From NCBI GenBank assembly GCA_035710745.1, contig DASTCX010000025.1, forward strand, positions 1 to 64,000: a stretch of DNA of 64,000 bases, in the 5' to 3' direction. Positions 1-7,454 of the stretch are shown here, one piece after another. This stretch comes from Candidatus Eremiobacteraceae bacterium. Lineage in GTDB: Bacteria > Vulcanimicrobiota > Vulcanimicrobiia > Eremiobacterales > Eremiobacteraceae. Below the pieces are notes generated by a model. The model was not told the DNA's origin, did not search any database, and was given only the letters and a program-made list of their open reading frames with translations. The first letter of the stretch is position 1. Each line of letters opens with the position of its first letter. Both the position numbers and the translations under genes were made by a program.

Positions 1-69
1 AGCGGTCGCACCGGCGTCAAGCTCGTGCAAAATCCCGATGATCTGCTGCTCGCTGAATCGCTTCTTCAT
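1..69 (-). CDS. IS3-family transposase orfA, N-terminal fragment (cut by window edge)
   Basis: Only the first 23 codons are present, beginning MKKRFSEQQIIGILHELDAG on the minus strand. This is the standard opening of the helix-turn-helix orfA of IS3-family transposases (MKK-R-F-S/T-E-x-Q-I-I). A good ribosome binding site, GGAGGAG, lies 7-8 bases upstream of the ATG. orfA normally supplies DNA binding and is joined to the DDE catalytic orfB by programmed -1 frameshifting; orfB would lie outside the window. Confidence 0.75.
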   Translation of the reverse strand, partial: MKKRFSEQQIIGILHELDAGATA

Positions 70-136
70 GGGCGTCTCCTCCAGGTGAGTACGCCCAGAA
101 AATCACAGTCTCATTCGGCCCGAGTCTCGGGGGTCA
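1..136 (-). mobile_element. IS3-family insertion sequence, one end only
   Basis: This is the terminal part of an insertion sequence that continues beyond the left edge of the window. It contains the first codons of a transposase orfA on the minus strand, and the non-coding end runs to about 136, where the sequence finishes in CTCGGGGGTCA. On the minus strand that end reads TGACCCCCGAG, a TG-starting terminus as expected for IS3-family elements. The other end and any target duplication lie outside the window, so the exact boundary is inferred. It is a different element from the complete IS at 810-1993, because the orfA start sequences differ. Confidence 0.6.
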
Positions 137-812
137 GCGCAATTGTCGTCTGGCCGAATTGATTGTAGCCTAATGGAGGCGGTTAGCGCACAAACCCTTC
201 TAGGCACTCCGCTGATCCACCATCATACTCGACCAGCAGAAAAAGGTGACGACCGCCACCTGCTAAGCCAAACACTACCGGCTGCGCTTACGAGGATCGC
301 GTGGCGATTCGGCAGGTCGATCTTAACACGGTACCTAGGTGCCGAATAGTCTTGGCAGATCTTGCCTCCGTCAAACGGGATGCAGGGAGGCCACGAAAGG
401 ACTTGCAGCGTCCGAGCGACGCGTTGAAGAGTTCGAACTCCGTGAATCGTTATCTCCACATATCGGTAGCTACCATCTGGCTCGTTTATGCGGACGACGG
501 GTATGCCCTGTTGCAAACCTACGAGTTCGATCCGCCCAGGATTGAGAGGCACGCCCGAGGTCTCTTCTTTAGACAGCACAATCGGTTTTATTCGCCCCTT
601 ATCGAGGACGCCTAGCCGCGATGCCTCACCACCTTCGGTATTCCAATAGTATGGTGGACGGTTCGGATAGTAAGCGACGTAAAGTTTTCCATCGGACCCC
701 TCGATCGCTGAGCGAGGATAAATGTCAAAATCGGGGATGAAGCGTGTGAGGCGGACAGTCGGACCAAGGTCAATATCGTCCAGCGCGAAGTTGGTCTTGA
801 CCCCGTTCTTGG

Positions 813-1685
813 TCAAGCGGGTTGGGTGATAAGCTGGCTTTCGAGCTCCGCCATCCGGGCCAGGGCAAAGGATTGCGGCGATCGTTGACCCAGCGATGAG
901 TGCGGGTGTTCGGCGTTGTAGTCTTGCCGCCATTTCGCAGCAGCACGTCGTGCGTCGTCGAGTGATTCGAAGTAGCTCGCGTTGAGTAGCTCGCGCCGTA
1001 GCATCGCATTGAGCGATTCGATAAACGCGTTGTCGGTCGGCTTCCCTGGGCGCGAATAATCCAATTGCACCGCGTTGTAGTATGCCCAGCGGTCCATCGC
1101 GAGTGCGGAGAACTCGCTGCCGTTGTCGCAGGTGATCCGTTGCGGCTTGCGTTCGAGCACGATACCGCGGAGGACCTCAACGACGTCGCTGCTCGTCCAG
1201 CGCGGTCGCACCTCCAGCGCCACGCACTCGCGCGTATGCGTATCGACGATCGCCAACAGCCGAATCGCGCGACCGTCAGCCAGCCGATCGTGGATGAAAT
1301 CCATGCTCCAGACCTCGTTCGGCCGGGTTGCCACGACACGTGCGCCCCGAAGGACCGCACACCGGCGCCGTCGTGGCCGCTTGCGTCGCAAACCCAGATC
1401 CGCCAAGCGATAGAGCCGGAAGACCCGCTTATGATTTGCGCAGATTCCGTCCATGCGCAGCCGCGCCGCGATGCGGCGGTACCCATAGTGCACTCGTCGC
1501 GACGCGATGTCCTTGATCTTGAGCGTCAGCGCTTCATCGAGCTGGAGACGCCGATGCCGGTAATACACCATGGCACGATTCGCCCGCATGAGCCAACACG
1601 CACGACGGCAACTGATCGAATAGCGCTCTTGAATCGAGCCGACGAGCTCGCGCTTGCGCGCCGGCTTCAGAGCTTTTTTGCGATC
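813..1685 (-). CDS. IS3-family transposase orfB (DDE catalytic subunit), expressed by -1 frameshift
   Basis: This frame is the -1 frame relative to orfA and encodes about 290 residues after the slippery site. It shows an HTH_21-like region (SRRVHYGYRRIAARLR) and then the rve integrase core with the DDE triad: Asp in VWSMDFIHD, Asp in ITCDNGSEF and Glu in DNAFIESLNAMLRRE. The tail HSSLGQRSPQSF is typical of IS3 OrfB. No independent start with a good RBS is evident, so production as an OrfAB fusion is likely. The 5' limit given is the approximate frameshift point, not a start codon. Confidence 0.85.
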   Translation of the reverse strand, partial: DRKKALKPARKRELVGSIQERYSISCRRACWLMRANRAMVYYRHRRLQLDEALTLKIKDIASRRVHYGYRRIAARLRMDGICANHKRVFRLYRLADLGLRRKRPRRRRCAVLRGARVVATRPNEVWSMDFIHDRLADGRAIRLLAIVDTHTRECVALEVRPRWTSSDVVEVLRGIVLERKPQRITCDNGSEFSALAMDRWAYYNAVQLDYSRPGKPTDNAFIESLNAMLRRELLNASYFESLDDARRAAAKWRQDYNAEHPHSSLGQRSPQSFALARMAELESQLITQPA

Positions 1686-1933
1686 ACGTCCTGCAGGATC
1701 TGGCGATCCAGACTCAGATCGGCGACCAGTTGCTTGAGCTTGCGGTTCTCTTCCCGCAAGACCCGCAGCTCGCGCACCTCGGGCACGCCGAGGCTGCCGT
1801 ACTTCTTGCGCCAGCGCAACATCGTGTTGACGTGAACGCCCAGACGACGCGCGACGTCGACCAGCGGCGTGCCGGCTTCGACTTCGCGCAGCGCGGCGGC
1901 GATCTGCGTATCGGTGGCCTGGTGACGAGGCAT
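1667..1933 (-). CDS. IS3-family transposase orfA (HTH subunit)
   Basis: This 88-residue protein starts MPRHQATDTQIAAALREVEA and has an HTH (DVARRLGVHVNTMLRWRKKY, residues ~25-44). A leucine-zipper-like region follows (VRELRVLREENRKLKQLVAD) and is used for multimerisation in IS3 OrfA proteins. It ends ..QDVIAKKL. Near its end the minus strand carries the A6G slippery run (1673-1679) on which IS3 elements shift -1 to make the OrfAB fusion transposase. A purine-rich RBS (GGGAGGAGG) precedes the ATG. Confidence 0.88.
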   Translation of the reverse strand: MPRHQATDTQIAAALREVEAGTPLVDVARRLGVHVNTMLRWRKKYGSLGVPEVRELRVLREENRKLKQLVADLSLDRQILQDVIAKKL

Positions 1934-2227
1934 GCTCGAGACCTCCTCCCGCGGCCGCCTTCACGGCCGCGAAATGGTGGTCCCGCTTGTCCACTTTGCG
2001 GGGGCTAGACCAAAGTGAAACGTCGGTCGAGTTGTGGGCGAGGGCGCCGCGATCGGTGTAGGCGGAGACAGATGCACGTGGTCGAACGCGAGCAATAGGA
2101 CGGCTATGCCGAGCGCAACCAATAGGAACGGCCTTGGATGCCAGGCCGGCTGGGTCAGCAATACAACTGCTCCGTCACTGGACAGTCGTGCACGGTCAGC
2201 GAGCACTTGGGGCAAGCGCTCGGGTAT

Positions 2228-3367
2228 TCAAATTCGTGCCGCTCTCCACCTGAGGATTGCGACGAGCATGCCGGCTACTGCGAGACCAATCAAAGCTTCA
2301 AGGTTGTAGGGAGTCGAATCAGCGGTATCTGCGGTCCCGATGCTAGGTACAAATAAGTTCGAAAAGACGATAGCGTAATGACGAAATGGGTTTAGGCCAT
2401 CGAGCGCGGGTTTGATCCAATCAAGAGGGCGTGGCAAGCCATATCCTATCGAGGAACCAATCATGAGTTCGACGACAACGATAACGCCAAGCACAACGAC
2501 AGCGGTCACGCGTCTCGCCGCGGTCGTCAACGCGAGCGTTACACCATAACATGCGAGCGTAATTGACCAAAGCAGACAAACCGAAACTATCTTTAGTCCA
2601 CTCACTTGCCCAGGCTCTATGCCCTTGAAAGGATAAGCAAAAACCGGGACCGACACAAGCAACAACCCAATCGAAGCGACGCCGAGCGTCAAGAGCATGA
2701 CGTCGATTCCGATCGCTGTCGCAACAAAAGCCGTCTTCCCGACCGGTCGTGTCCGCACGATCGATAAATGATTCGCGACATCGTCGCCCAAGCCTAACCC
2801 GATTACGACGCCGAAGAGCGCACACAGCAGCGACACAATTGCTAGAACTCCCGACAACGTCACGGTCCCGCCGAAAGCTTCCACCGCGTCAATTCGGAAT
2901 TCATCATGCCATTGAACGGGTCGCCCGTCCGGCGCCCTAATACTAATGAATTCTATTATGTTGCGATGACCGTTAGGGTAGACGACCACATGCTGGCGTG
3001 GAATGCGGAGACGTTCAACAAACGTGCCGACCGATGTGCGTTCCTTATACAGGTTGTTCTGTTCAAGGAGAGTATAGCTCGTATGATGCTCCGGTTGCGA
3101 CACCGGATAACTAGTAGGTTGAGCGACATGCCCCCACGGGAAAGCGGGCCAGCTCACCTCGGAATAATATACACCTGGCCAATAGCCCAGATCTAGAGTG
3201 ACCGACTCGCGGGAAGACGGCGGTCTGTAGTCAAGCGTGCGATGGAAAGAACCGTAAATAGTCACATTACCGAAAAATGACATCATCGCGAGAATGACGA
3301 CGATGCTACACGCAAGCCAGTAGAGAGCACGCACCGTGCGACGGACTTGCACGAAGTAAATCTTCAT
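2228..3367 (-). CDS. ABC transporter permease, ABC-2 type
   Basis: This 379-residue membrane protein has one N-terminal transmembrane segment (~13-32). A large extracytoplasmic loop of about 130 residues follows, rich in Tyr, Trp and Pro. About five further membrane segments come after it (e.g. LSGVLAIVSLLCALFGVVIG, VMLLTLGVASIGLLLVSVPV, VTAVVVLGVIVVVELMIG). This layout fits ABC-2-type permeases paired with YtrB-like ATPases. It lies 5 bp downstream of the ATPase gene, so the two are almost certainly one transporter. The substrate cannot be told; in Bacillus the related ytr operon responds to cell-wall-active antibiotics. Confidence 0.75.
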   Translation of the reverse strand: MKIYFVQVRRTVRALYWLACSIVVILAMMSFFGNVTIYGSFHRTLDYRPPSSRESVTLDLGYWPGVYYSEVSWPAFPWGHVAQPTSYPVSQPEHHTSYTLLEQNNLYKERTSVGTFVERLRIPRQHVVVYPNGHRNIIEFISIRAPDGRPVQWHDEFRIDAVEAFGGTVTLSGVLAIVSLLCALFGVVIGLGLGDDVANHLSIVRTRPVGKTAFVATAIGIDVMLLTLGVASIGLLLVSVPVFAYPFKGIEPGQVSGLKIVSVCLLWSITLACYGVTLALTTAARRVTAVVVLGVIVVVELMIGSSIGYGLPRPLDWIKPALDGLNPFRHYAIVFSNLFVPSIGTADTADSTPYNLEALIGLAVAGMLVAILRWRAARI

Positions 3368-3372
3368 GTAGC

Positions 3373-4209
3373 CTATCCGCTCAAGTCACTCGCAACGGCG
3401 TGCAGGTAAATGTCCTCAAGCGTGACGTCCAAGATACGAATGCTAGCGCCGTCTGCTTCGAGCTGGCTGCGGAGGGCATGTACGTCCTCGCCGTTAGTGT
3501 AGACGCGCCGGATCGCTTCTTCCGCTTCCCCGCCTCGGATTGCTTCGACGATCTTATGGCTCGCGAGGAGATCTTCAACCCGGCCGGACTCCACGATAAG
3601 CCCAGAATGTAGGATGGCTACGTTTTCCGCGACCCTCTCCATTTGGCCAACGTGATGAGAGCTCACCAGGACCGCGGCTCCGTCCGCCGCCGCGGCCACC
3701 ATTAGGTCTAGAGCGTGACGCTGCGAGCCTGGGTCGAGTCCGCTCATCGGTTCGTCGAGTACGATGATCGACGGGCGTACGCAGAAGGCGAGAACGAGAC
3801 TAAGAGCCGTCTGCTGCCCTTTTGACAGCGCTCGAACTTTCTTCGTAGGTGACAGTTGAAAGCGATCGAGAAGAGCGGCGGCGCGCCCGTGATCGTATGC
3901 CTTGAACTGTCCACGCGTCATATCAAGGTGGTCTCTGACGGTAAGCCATCCGTAGCATGCGGGCACATCCGGCACATATGCAAGCCGCTCAAACGTTTTG
4001 GGCGTTAGTGTTTCATTATTGATGAGAATGCGACCTGAGGTTGGCGTCGAAAGTCCAACAATACACCGAAGCGTCGTCGACTTGCCGGCGCCGTTGCTTC
4101 CGATGAGCGCGAAAATCGTTTCGAATGGAACGTCCAGGCTCAGTTGCCGGACTGCGACGGCGCGGCCATATGTTTTTGTGAGTCGATTTATCGCGATCGC
4201 CGCTGTCAT
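3373..4209 (-). CDS. ABC transporter ATP-binding protein (YtrB/CcmA-like)
   Basis: This 278-residue nucleotide-binding domain has Walker A GSNGAGKST (~38-46), a Q-loop region, a signature-like LSKGQQTALSL (canonical LSGGQ altered to LSKGQ), Walker B IIVLDEPMSGLDP and the switch histidine in VSSHH. It hydrolyses ATP for the permease encoded immediately downstream. Its ATG overlaps the stop of the upstream GntR regulator (ATGA), showing translational coupling. A C-terminal extension of about 60 residues follows the core, as is common in this subfamily. Confidence 0.9.
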   Translation of the reverse strand: MTAAIAINRLTKTYGRAVAVRQLSLDVPFETIFALIGSNGAGKSTTLRCIVGLSTPTSGRILINNETLTPKTFERLAYVPDVPACYGWLTVRDHLDMTRGQFKAYDHGRAAALLDRFQLSPTKKVRALSKGQQTALSLVLAFCVRPSIIVLDEPMSGLDPGSQRHALDLMVAAAADGAAVLVSSHHVGQMERVAENVAILHSGLIVESGRVEDLLASHKIVEAIRGGEAEEAIRRVYTNGEDVHALRSQLEADGASIRILDVTLEDIYLHAVASDLSG

Positions 4210-4616
4210 GCTGAAGTTCTATTCGAAGATGGCGTTGATCTTTCGACGTATGCCTCATCGACGGCGCGCTCAAATGTGGCGCGCAGCGCCCGTCGTGAGA
4301 TCCCGATGGACCTCGCCTCTCGGACAATCGTACCAAGTGTTTCGGCAGTTGACGTCATCAGCGACTCGCGAGCGCCACTTCTCGCCGCATCGTCCCTTAC
4401 GAACGTTCCCTTGCCCGGCACGGCTTTGATCAATCCCTCACGCTCGAGTTCACGATAAGCCCGAGCAACTGTGTTTGGATTGATGGTGAGTTCGATTGCG
4501 AGTTGCTTTGCGGTCGGCAGTTGATCGCCAGGGCCTAGTGCGCCGAGGGCGACTAGCCTCCGAACCTGCTGAACGATCTGCTGATAGATTGCGCCGGATT
4601 TGGGCGCAAGCGACAA
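4206..4616 (-). CDS. GntR-family transcriptional regulator, YtrA subfamily
   Basis: This 136-residue protein has an N-terminal winged helix (IYQQIVQQVRRLVALGAL, then TAKQLAIELTINPNTVARAY and REGLIKAVPGKGTFV) and a short all-helical C-terminal tail of ~60 residues. The small effector region and the position directly before an ABC-2 transporter define the YtrA subfamily, which usually represses its own operon. The start chosen is a TTG with a weak CTGGGG upstream; a slightly different start is possible. A likely operator lies just upstream at 4651-4680. Confidence 0.85.
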   Translation of the reverse strand: MSLAPKSGAIYQQIVQQVRRLVALGALGPGDQLPTAKQLAIELTINPNTVARAYRELEREGLIKAVPGKGTFVRDDAARSGARESLMTSTAETLGTIVREARSIGISRRALRATFERAVDEAYVERSTPSSNRTSA

Positions 4617-4650
4617 GAGCCCCAGGAAAACAACTCCATTCGCGGCGACA

Positions 4651-4680
4651 AATAGCTAAATAGCTAGGGGAATAGCTATT
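4651..4680 (-). promoter_or_regulatory. Probable GntR/YtrA operator (inverted repeat)
   Basis: The arms AATAGCTA (4651-4658) and TAGCTATT (4673-4680) are perfect inverted complements separated by 14 bases, with a further TAGCTA in the spacer. The site is AT-rich against GC-rich surroundings and lies 35-64 bases upstream of the regulator start, where a promoter would be. YtrA-type GntR proteins are known to bind palindromes in their own promoters, so autoregulation is inferred. Confidence 0.55.
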
Positions 4681-4804
4681 TTGATGGAGCATATCAGCCG
4701 GAGTCCAGGCCGTCAATCCCCCGCGCGTCGTGATCAGGGCCGAGGGTGGTGTCACGAACTGTCCGTTTTCGCCGCCTGCGCTATACCCCGGGACAGAAAG
4801 CGTC

Positions 4805-4862
4805 TTGACGAGATATTTCAAGTGGTTTATAATTAGGCGGTAAACCATTAGGAGATAAACCA
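4805..4862 (+). promoter_or_regulatory. marR promoter with overlapping TGGTTTA/TAAACCA operator
   Basis: A near-consensus sigma-70 promoter is visible: TTGACG (4805-4810), a 17-base spacer and TATAAT (4828-4833). TGGTTTA (4823-4829) overlaps the -10, and its complement TAAACCA occurs at 4841-4847 and again at 4856-4862, the last next to the RBS AGGAGA. The first pair forms an 11-base-spaced palindrome suited to a MarR dimer. Binding there would block polymerase and repress the marR-lolA-like-emrAB operon until a ligand releases the regulator. Confidence 0.7.
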
Positions 4863-4865
4863 AAT

Positions 4866-5435
4866 ATGACCCCCCGCGAACGCGAGACCCAGACGACGAA
4901 CCGGCCCTGCGAAGACCTCAAGGGACTACGGGACGGCATCGCCACTCACTGCAAGAACTTCGAGGCGGATTACGAGTCGGTTAACGCGATCGTCACGCTC
5001 AAGCGGACGTCGGCCGAGTTCGAGAACTTCGTCACGACGTATTTCAAACAATACGACCTCTCGCCGGGGCGCTTCAACGTCCTCATGTCGCTCTTCAGCT
5101 CACCGAACCACACGCGTTCGCTTTCCGATCTCGGCGACTATCTCGTCGTCACCCGTGCGAACATCACGGGCCTCGTCGACGGTCTCGTCGACGACGGCAT
5201 GCTTCTGCGCATCGACCACCCGGACGACCGTCGAGTCGTGCTCGCCGAGCTCACAGAGAAGGCGGTCAAGTTCCTCGACTGGTTCGTACCGATCCACCTA
5301 CGCAACATCAAACGTCTGACCGAGTGCTTCACGTCGGAAGAGAAGCGAGATTTCGTCGCCCTCCTCGACAAGCTTCGCGGTCACATGCAGCAACTCGCGC
5401 CGGAAAAGATGGAGTCGAAAGCCCAAGCGTCATGA
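4866..5435 (+). CDS. MarR-family transcriptional regulator
   Basis: This 189-residue protein carries a MarR winged-helix domain at about residues 40-165. The recognition helix is in NITGLVDGLVDDGML and the wing in IDHPDDRRVVLAELTEKA, with DDRR being the hallmark of the MarR wing. The N-terminus has an extra ~35 residues with two cysteines (PCEDLKG.., HCKNFE), which might sense oxidants or ligands, though this is inference. It heads an export operon whose next gene overlaps its stop codon. The operator in its own promoter suggests repression of a drug or metabolite efflux system. Confidence 0.9.
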   Translation: MTPRERETQTTNRPCEDLKGLRDGIATHCKNFEADYESVNAIVTLKRTSAEFENFVTTYFKQYDLSPGRFNVLMSLFSSPNHTRSLSDLGDYLVVTRANITGLVDGLVDDGMLLRIDHPDDRRVVLAELTEKAVKFLDWFVPIHLRNIKRLTECFTSEEKRDFVALLDKLRGHMQQLAPEKMESKAQAS

Positions 5436-6094
5436 AGACCCAGATCCTCGCAGCCGCCGCGGCGCTCGCGCTGACGGCAGCGGCAGCACCCGCGAACGCC
5501 GCGACGACGGCGCTCAGCGGCCAAAGCGTCAACGCAATCGTCACCCAGCTCGAGCAGCGCATGGACGCGGTGAGCGCGTATTCCGCGCACATCCGTCTCG
5601 CCGTTCAGTTGCACAGCTTCCCGTTCATCGCCGCGAACCTCGACGGCACGACGACCTACGAGAAGCCCGGCCACTACACGGTGACCTTCGACTCGCTTCC
5701 GAGCCTGGCGAGCGCGTTCCAGAAAGTCTCGGGAGACGTCGGCGACCCGGCCGCGTGGCAGCAAAAATATGCGATCGCGATCGATACGACCGTCCCGACG
5801 GCCCCGAATACGCTAGCGCTTCGTTTGACGGAAAAGAACAAGGGACAAGTGGACCACGCACTCGCGTTCGTCGATCTGGCGTCTCACACCGTGACCCGCA
5901 TGGAATGGTACTACGTCAACGGCGGCCGTATCGCGATGGACCAGCACTTCGCCCCGATCGACGGTGTCCTGCTGGTCGATTCGCAGGCCGCGGACATCGA
6001 CATGCCTGGGTATAAGGCGACTGCGAACGCGACGTTCGACGGCTATGCGGTTCACGTCGCGTCCGCCCTGCACACCGCTTCACTCACACGCTAA
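5432..6094 (+). CDS. Periplasmic LolA/LolB-like protein in the efflux operon
   Basis: The start ATG overlaps the marR stop (ATGA). The 220-residue product has a clear Sec signal peptide (MKTQILAAAAALALTAAAAP..ANA). The mature part has alternating beta-strand-like stretches (TYEKPGHYTVTF, RMEWYYVNGGRIAMDQHF, DGVLLVDSQAADIDMPGYKA) resembling outer-membrane lipoprotein carrier-type half-barrel proteins. Sequence identity to true LolA cannot be claimed. Its place between regulator and EmrA-type adaptor suggests it handles a lipophilic substrate of the pump or protects the envelope; this is inference. Confidence 0.5.
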   Translation: MKTQILAAAAALALTAAAAPANAATTALSGQSVNAIVTQLEQRMDAVSAYSAHIRLAVQLHSFPFIAANLDGTTTYEKPGHYTVTFDSLPSLASAFQKVSGDVGDPAAWQQKYAIAIDTTVPTAPNTLALRLTEKNKGQVDHALAFVDLASHTVTRMEWYYVNGGRIAMDQHFAPIDGVLLVDSQAADIDMPGYKATANATFDGYAVHVASALHTASLTR

Positions 6095-6130
6095 GCCTAC
6101 AACCGACTAGATCAGGAGCTATCATCGATC

Positions 6131-7423
6131 ATGTCCACGACGCAAGAACGCCTGCAAACCCCGCCGCACGAGGCGCCCGACGGATCGGTCGACGTCGCGA
6201 CGACGGGGCGCAAACGCCGCTTCCTGATCCCGATCGGGATCATCGTCGCGATCGTCGGCATCATCTTCGGCGTTCGCTATCTCATCTACGCGGCACATCA
6301 CGTCTCGACCGATGACGCGCAGATCGGGGGCGACATCACGACGATCTCTGCTCGCGTGAAGGGCCAAGTCGTCGGCGTCTACGTGCACGAGAATCAAGTC
6401 GTGCACAAGGGCGACAAACTGCTCAAGATCGACGATAGCGACTATCTCATCGCGATCGCGCAAGCAAAGGCCGCGCTCGCACAAGCGCTCGCAGCCCAAA
6501 AGGCCGCGGTGCAGGGCGTGCCTCTGCAGTCTGCGGTAACGGCGGCCCAAACCGCGCAAGCCGAAGCGGGCATCGCTCAGGCGAGCGGTCAGACGCAAGC
6601 CGCGAACGCCGGCGTCGTCGCCGCCGAAGGCAAGCTCGCCGCGGCGCAGGCGCAAGCGAATGCGGCGACGGCCGACGCGGTGAAGGCGCAGCACGACCTC
6701 GATCGCGCGAAGCAGCTCGTCGCCGAGGGAGCAATCCCGCGCTCGCAATGGGATGCCGCCCAGGCCGCGTACGACAACGCGATCGCGAACCAGCAGTCGG
6801 CGCAACACGACGTTTCCATCGCCCAAGCGGGTATCACGCAGGCGTCGGCCGCGGCGCAACAGGCGCAGGCCGGCATCGCCGCGGGCAATGCGCAGTTGCT
6901 TCAAGCGCAGACGGGCAACCAGACGACGGACATCAAGGTCTCACAAGCCCAGACCGCCAGCGCCCAGGTGACTGCCGCTCGCGCGGCGCTCGCATCGGCA
7001 GAGCTCCAGCTCTCGTACACGAACGTGACGGCACCTATCGACGGCGTCATCAGCAAGAAGTCGGTCGACGTCGGCGACATGCTGGCGGTCAGCCAGCCCG
7101 TCATGGCCATCGCGTCGACGAATGATCTCTACGTCGTGGCGAACCTCAAGGAGACGCAGATAACGAACGTCCGCGTCGGGCAACCGGTCGAGATCAAGGT
7201 CGACGCCTACCCAGGCCGCACGTTCACCGGTAAGGTGTTGAGCCTCTCGGCGGCGACCGGGGCGACGTTCGCACTCATCCCGCCGGACAACGCAAGCGGC
7301 AACTTCACAAAAGTCGTCCAGCGGCTCCCGGTGAGGACGAGCATCGACGCCTCATCCGACCCCGAGCACATGCTCAAACAGGGCTTGTCGGCCGAGATCT
7401 CCATCGACACGACGAACCACTAG
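6131..7423 (+). CDS. HlyD/EmrA-type membrane fusion protein
   Basis: This 430-residue adaptor has a cytoplasmic N-terminus, one membrane anchor (FLIPIGIIVAIVGIIFGVRY, ~32-51) and the first lipoyl half with STDDAQIGGDITTISARVKG. A long Ala/Gln-rich coiled-coil hairpin follows (~110-275), then the second lipoyl half (LSYTNVTAPIDGVISKKSVD) and a beta-barrel (VVANLKETQITNVRVGQPVE). These are the hallmarks of EmrA. Its start is 36 bp after the LolA-like gene and it precedes the DHA2 transporter by 31 bp, forming a two-part efflux pump with it. Confidence 0.9.
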   Translation: MSTTQERLQTPPHEAPDGSVDVATTGRKRRFLIPIGIIVAIVGIIFGVRYLIYAAHHVSTDDAQIGGDITTISARVKGQVVGVYVHENQVVHKGDKLLKIDDSDYLIAIAQAKAALAQALAAQKAAVQGVPLQSAVTAAQTAQAEAGIAQASGQTQAANAGVVAAEGKLAAAQAQANAATADAVKAQHDLDRAKQLVAEGAIPRSQWDAAQAAYDNAIANQQSAQHDVSIAQAGITQASAAAQQAQAGIAAGNAQLLQAQTGNQTTDIKVSQAQTASAQVTAARAALASAELQLSYTNVTAPIDGVISKKSVDVGDMLAVSQPVMAIASTNDLYVVANLKETQITNVRVGQPVEIKVDAYPGRTFTGKVLSLSAATGATFALIPPDNASGNFTKVVQRLPVRTSIDASSDPEHMLKQGLSAEISIDTTNH

Positions 7424-7454
7424 ACGCTCGCGACCATCGAGGATCCAAGAAGAC

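Larger units (their letters stand above)
810..1993 (-). mobile_element. Complete IS3-family insertion sequence, about 1.18 kb
   Basis: The element carries orfA and orfB on the minus strand and is bounded by imperfect terminal inverted repeats: TGGTCAAGCGGG at 810-821 and the complement of TGGACAAGCGGG ending at 1993 (11 of 12 match). Both termini are TG...CA, as in the IS3 family. The stop codon of orfB overlaps the left repeat. Both reading frames and the frameshift site look intact, so the element may be active. A clear 3-4 bp target duplication is not visible; at most a 2-bp AG is shared. It interrupts the last gene of the GntR/ABC operon. Confidence 0.85.
223..2215 (-). pseudogene. Unknown membrane-anchored protein gene disrupted by an IS3-family element
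   Basis: Two coding pieces flank the IS at 810-1993. The 5' piece (2215 down to 1994, TTG start, about 74 residues) has one membrane segment (FLLVALGIAVLLLAF) followed by a Pro/Thr-rich linker. The 3' piece (809 down to 223, about 195 residues) reads as an ordinary soluble domain. If the IS and a 2-base AG duplication are removed, the pieces join in one frame (..LAPAK-NGVKTNF..), giving about 265 residues. The 5' piece begins 12 bases after the stop of the ABC permease and in the same frame, so it was the fourth gene of the GntR/ABC operon. The extracytoplasmic domain matches no family I recognise. The start codon is uncertain. Confidence 0.6.

Noticed and set aside
1065-1835. Long plus-strand open frame opposite the IS transposase
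   Set aside because: It is antisense to orfB, whose DDE motifs are intact; the translated product is Arg/Thr-rich without any motif, as expected for a shadow of a high-GC gene.
4450-4863. 137-codon minus-strand frame upstream of the GntR gene
   Set aside because: It overlaps the GntR gene, its promoter/operator and the marR promoter, and has no motif.
6122-6904. 260-codon minus-strand frame inside emrA
   Set aside because: Arg/Leu/Asp-rich shadow of the Ala/Gln coiled-coil region; no RBS or motif.
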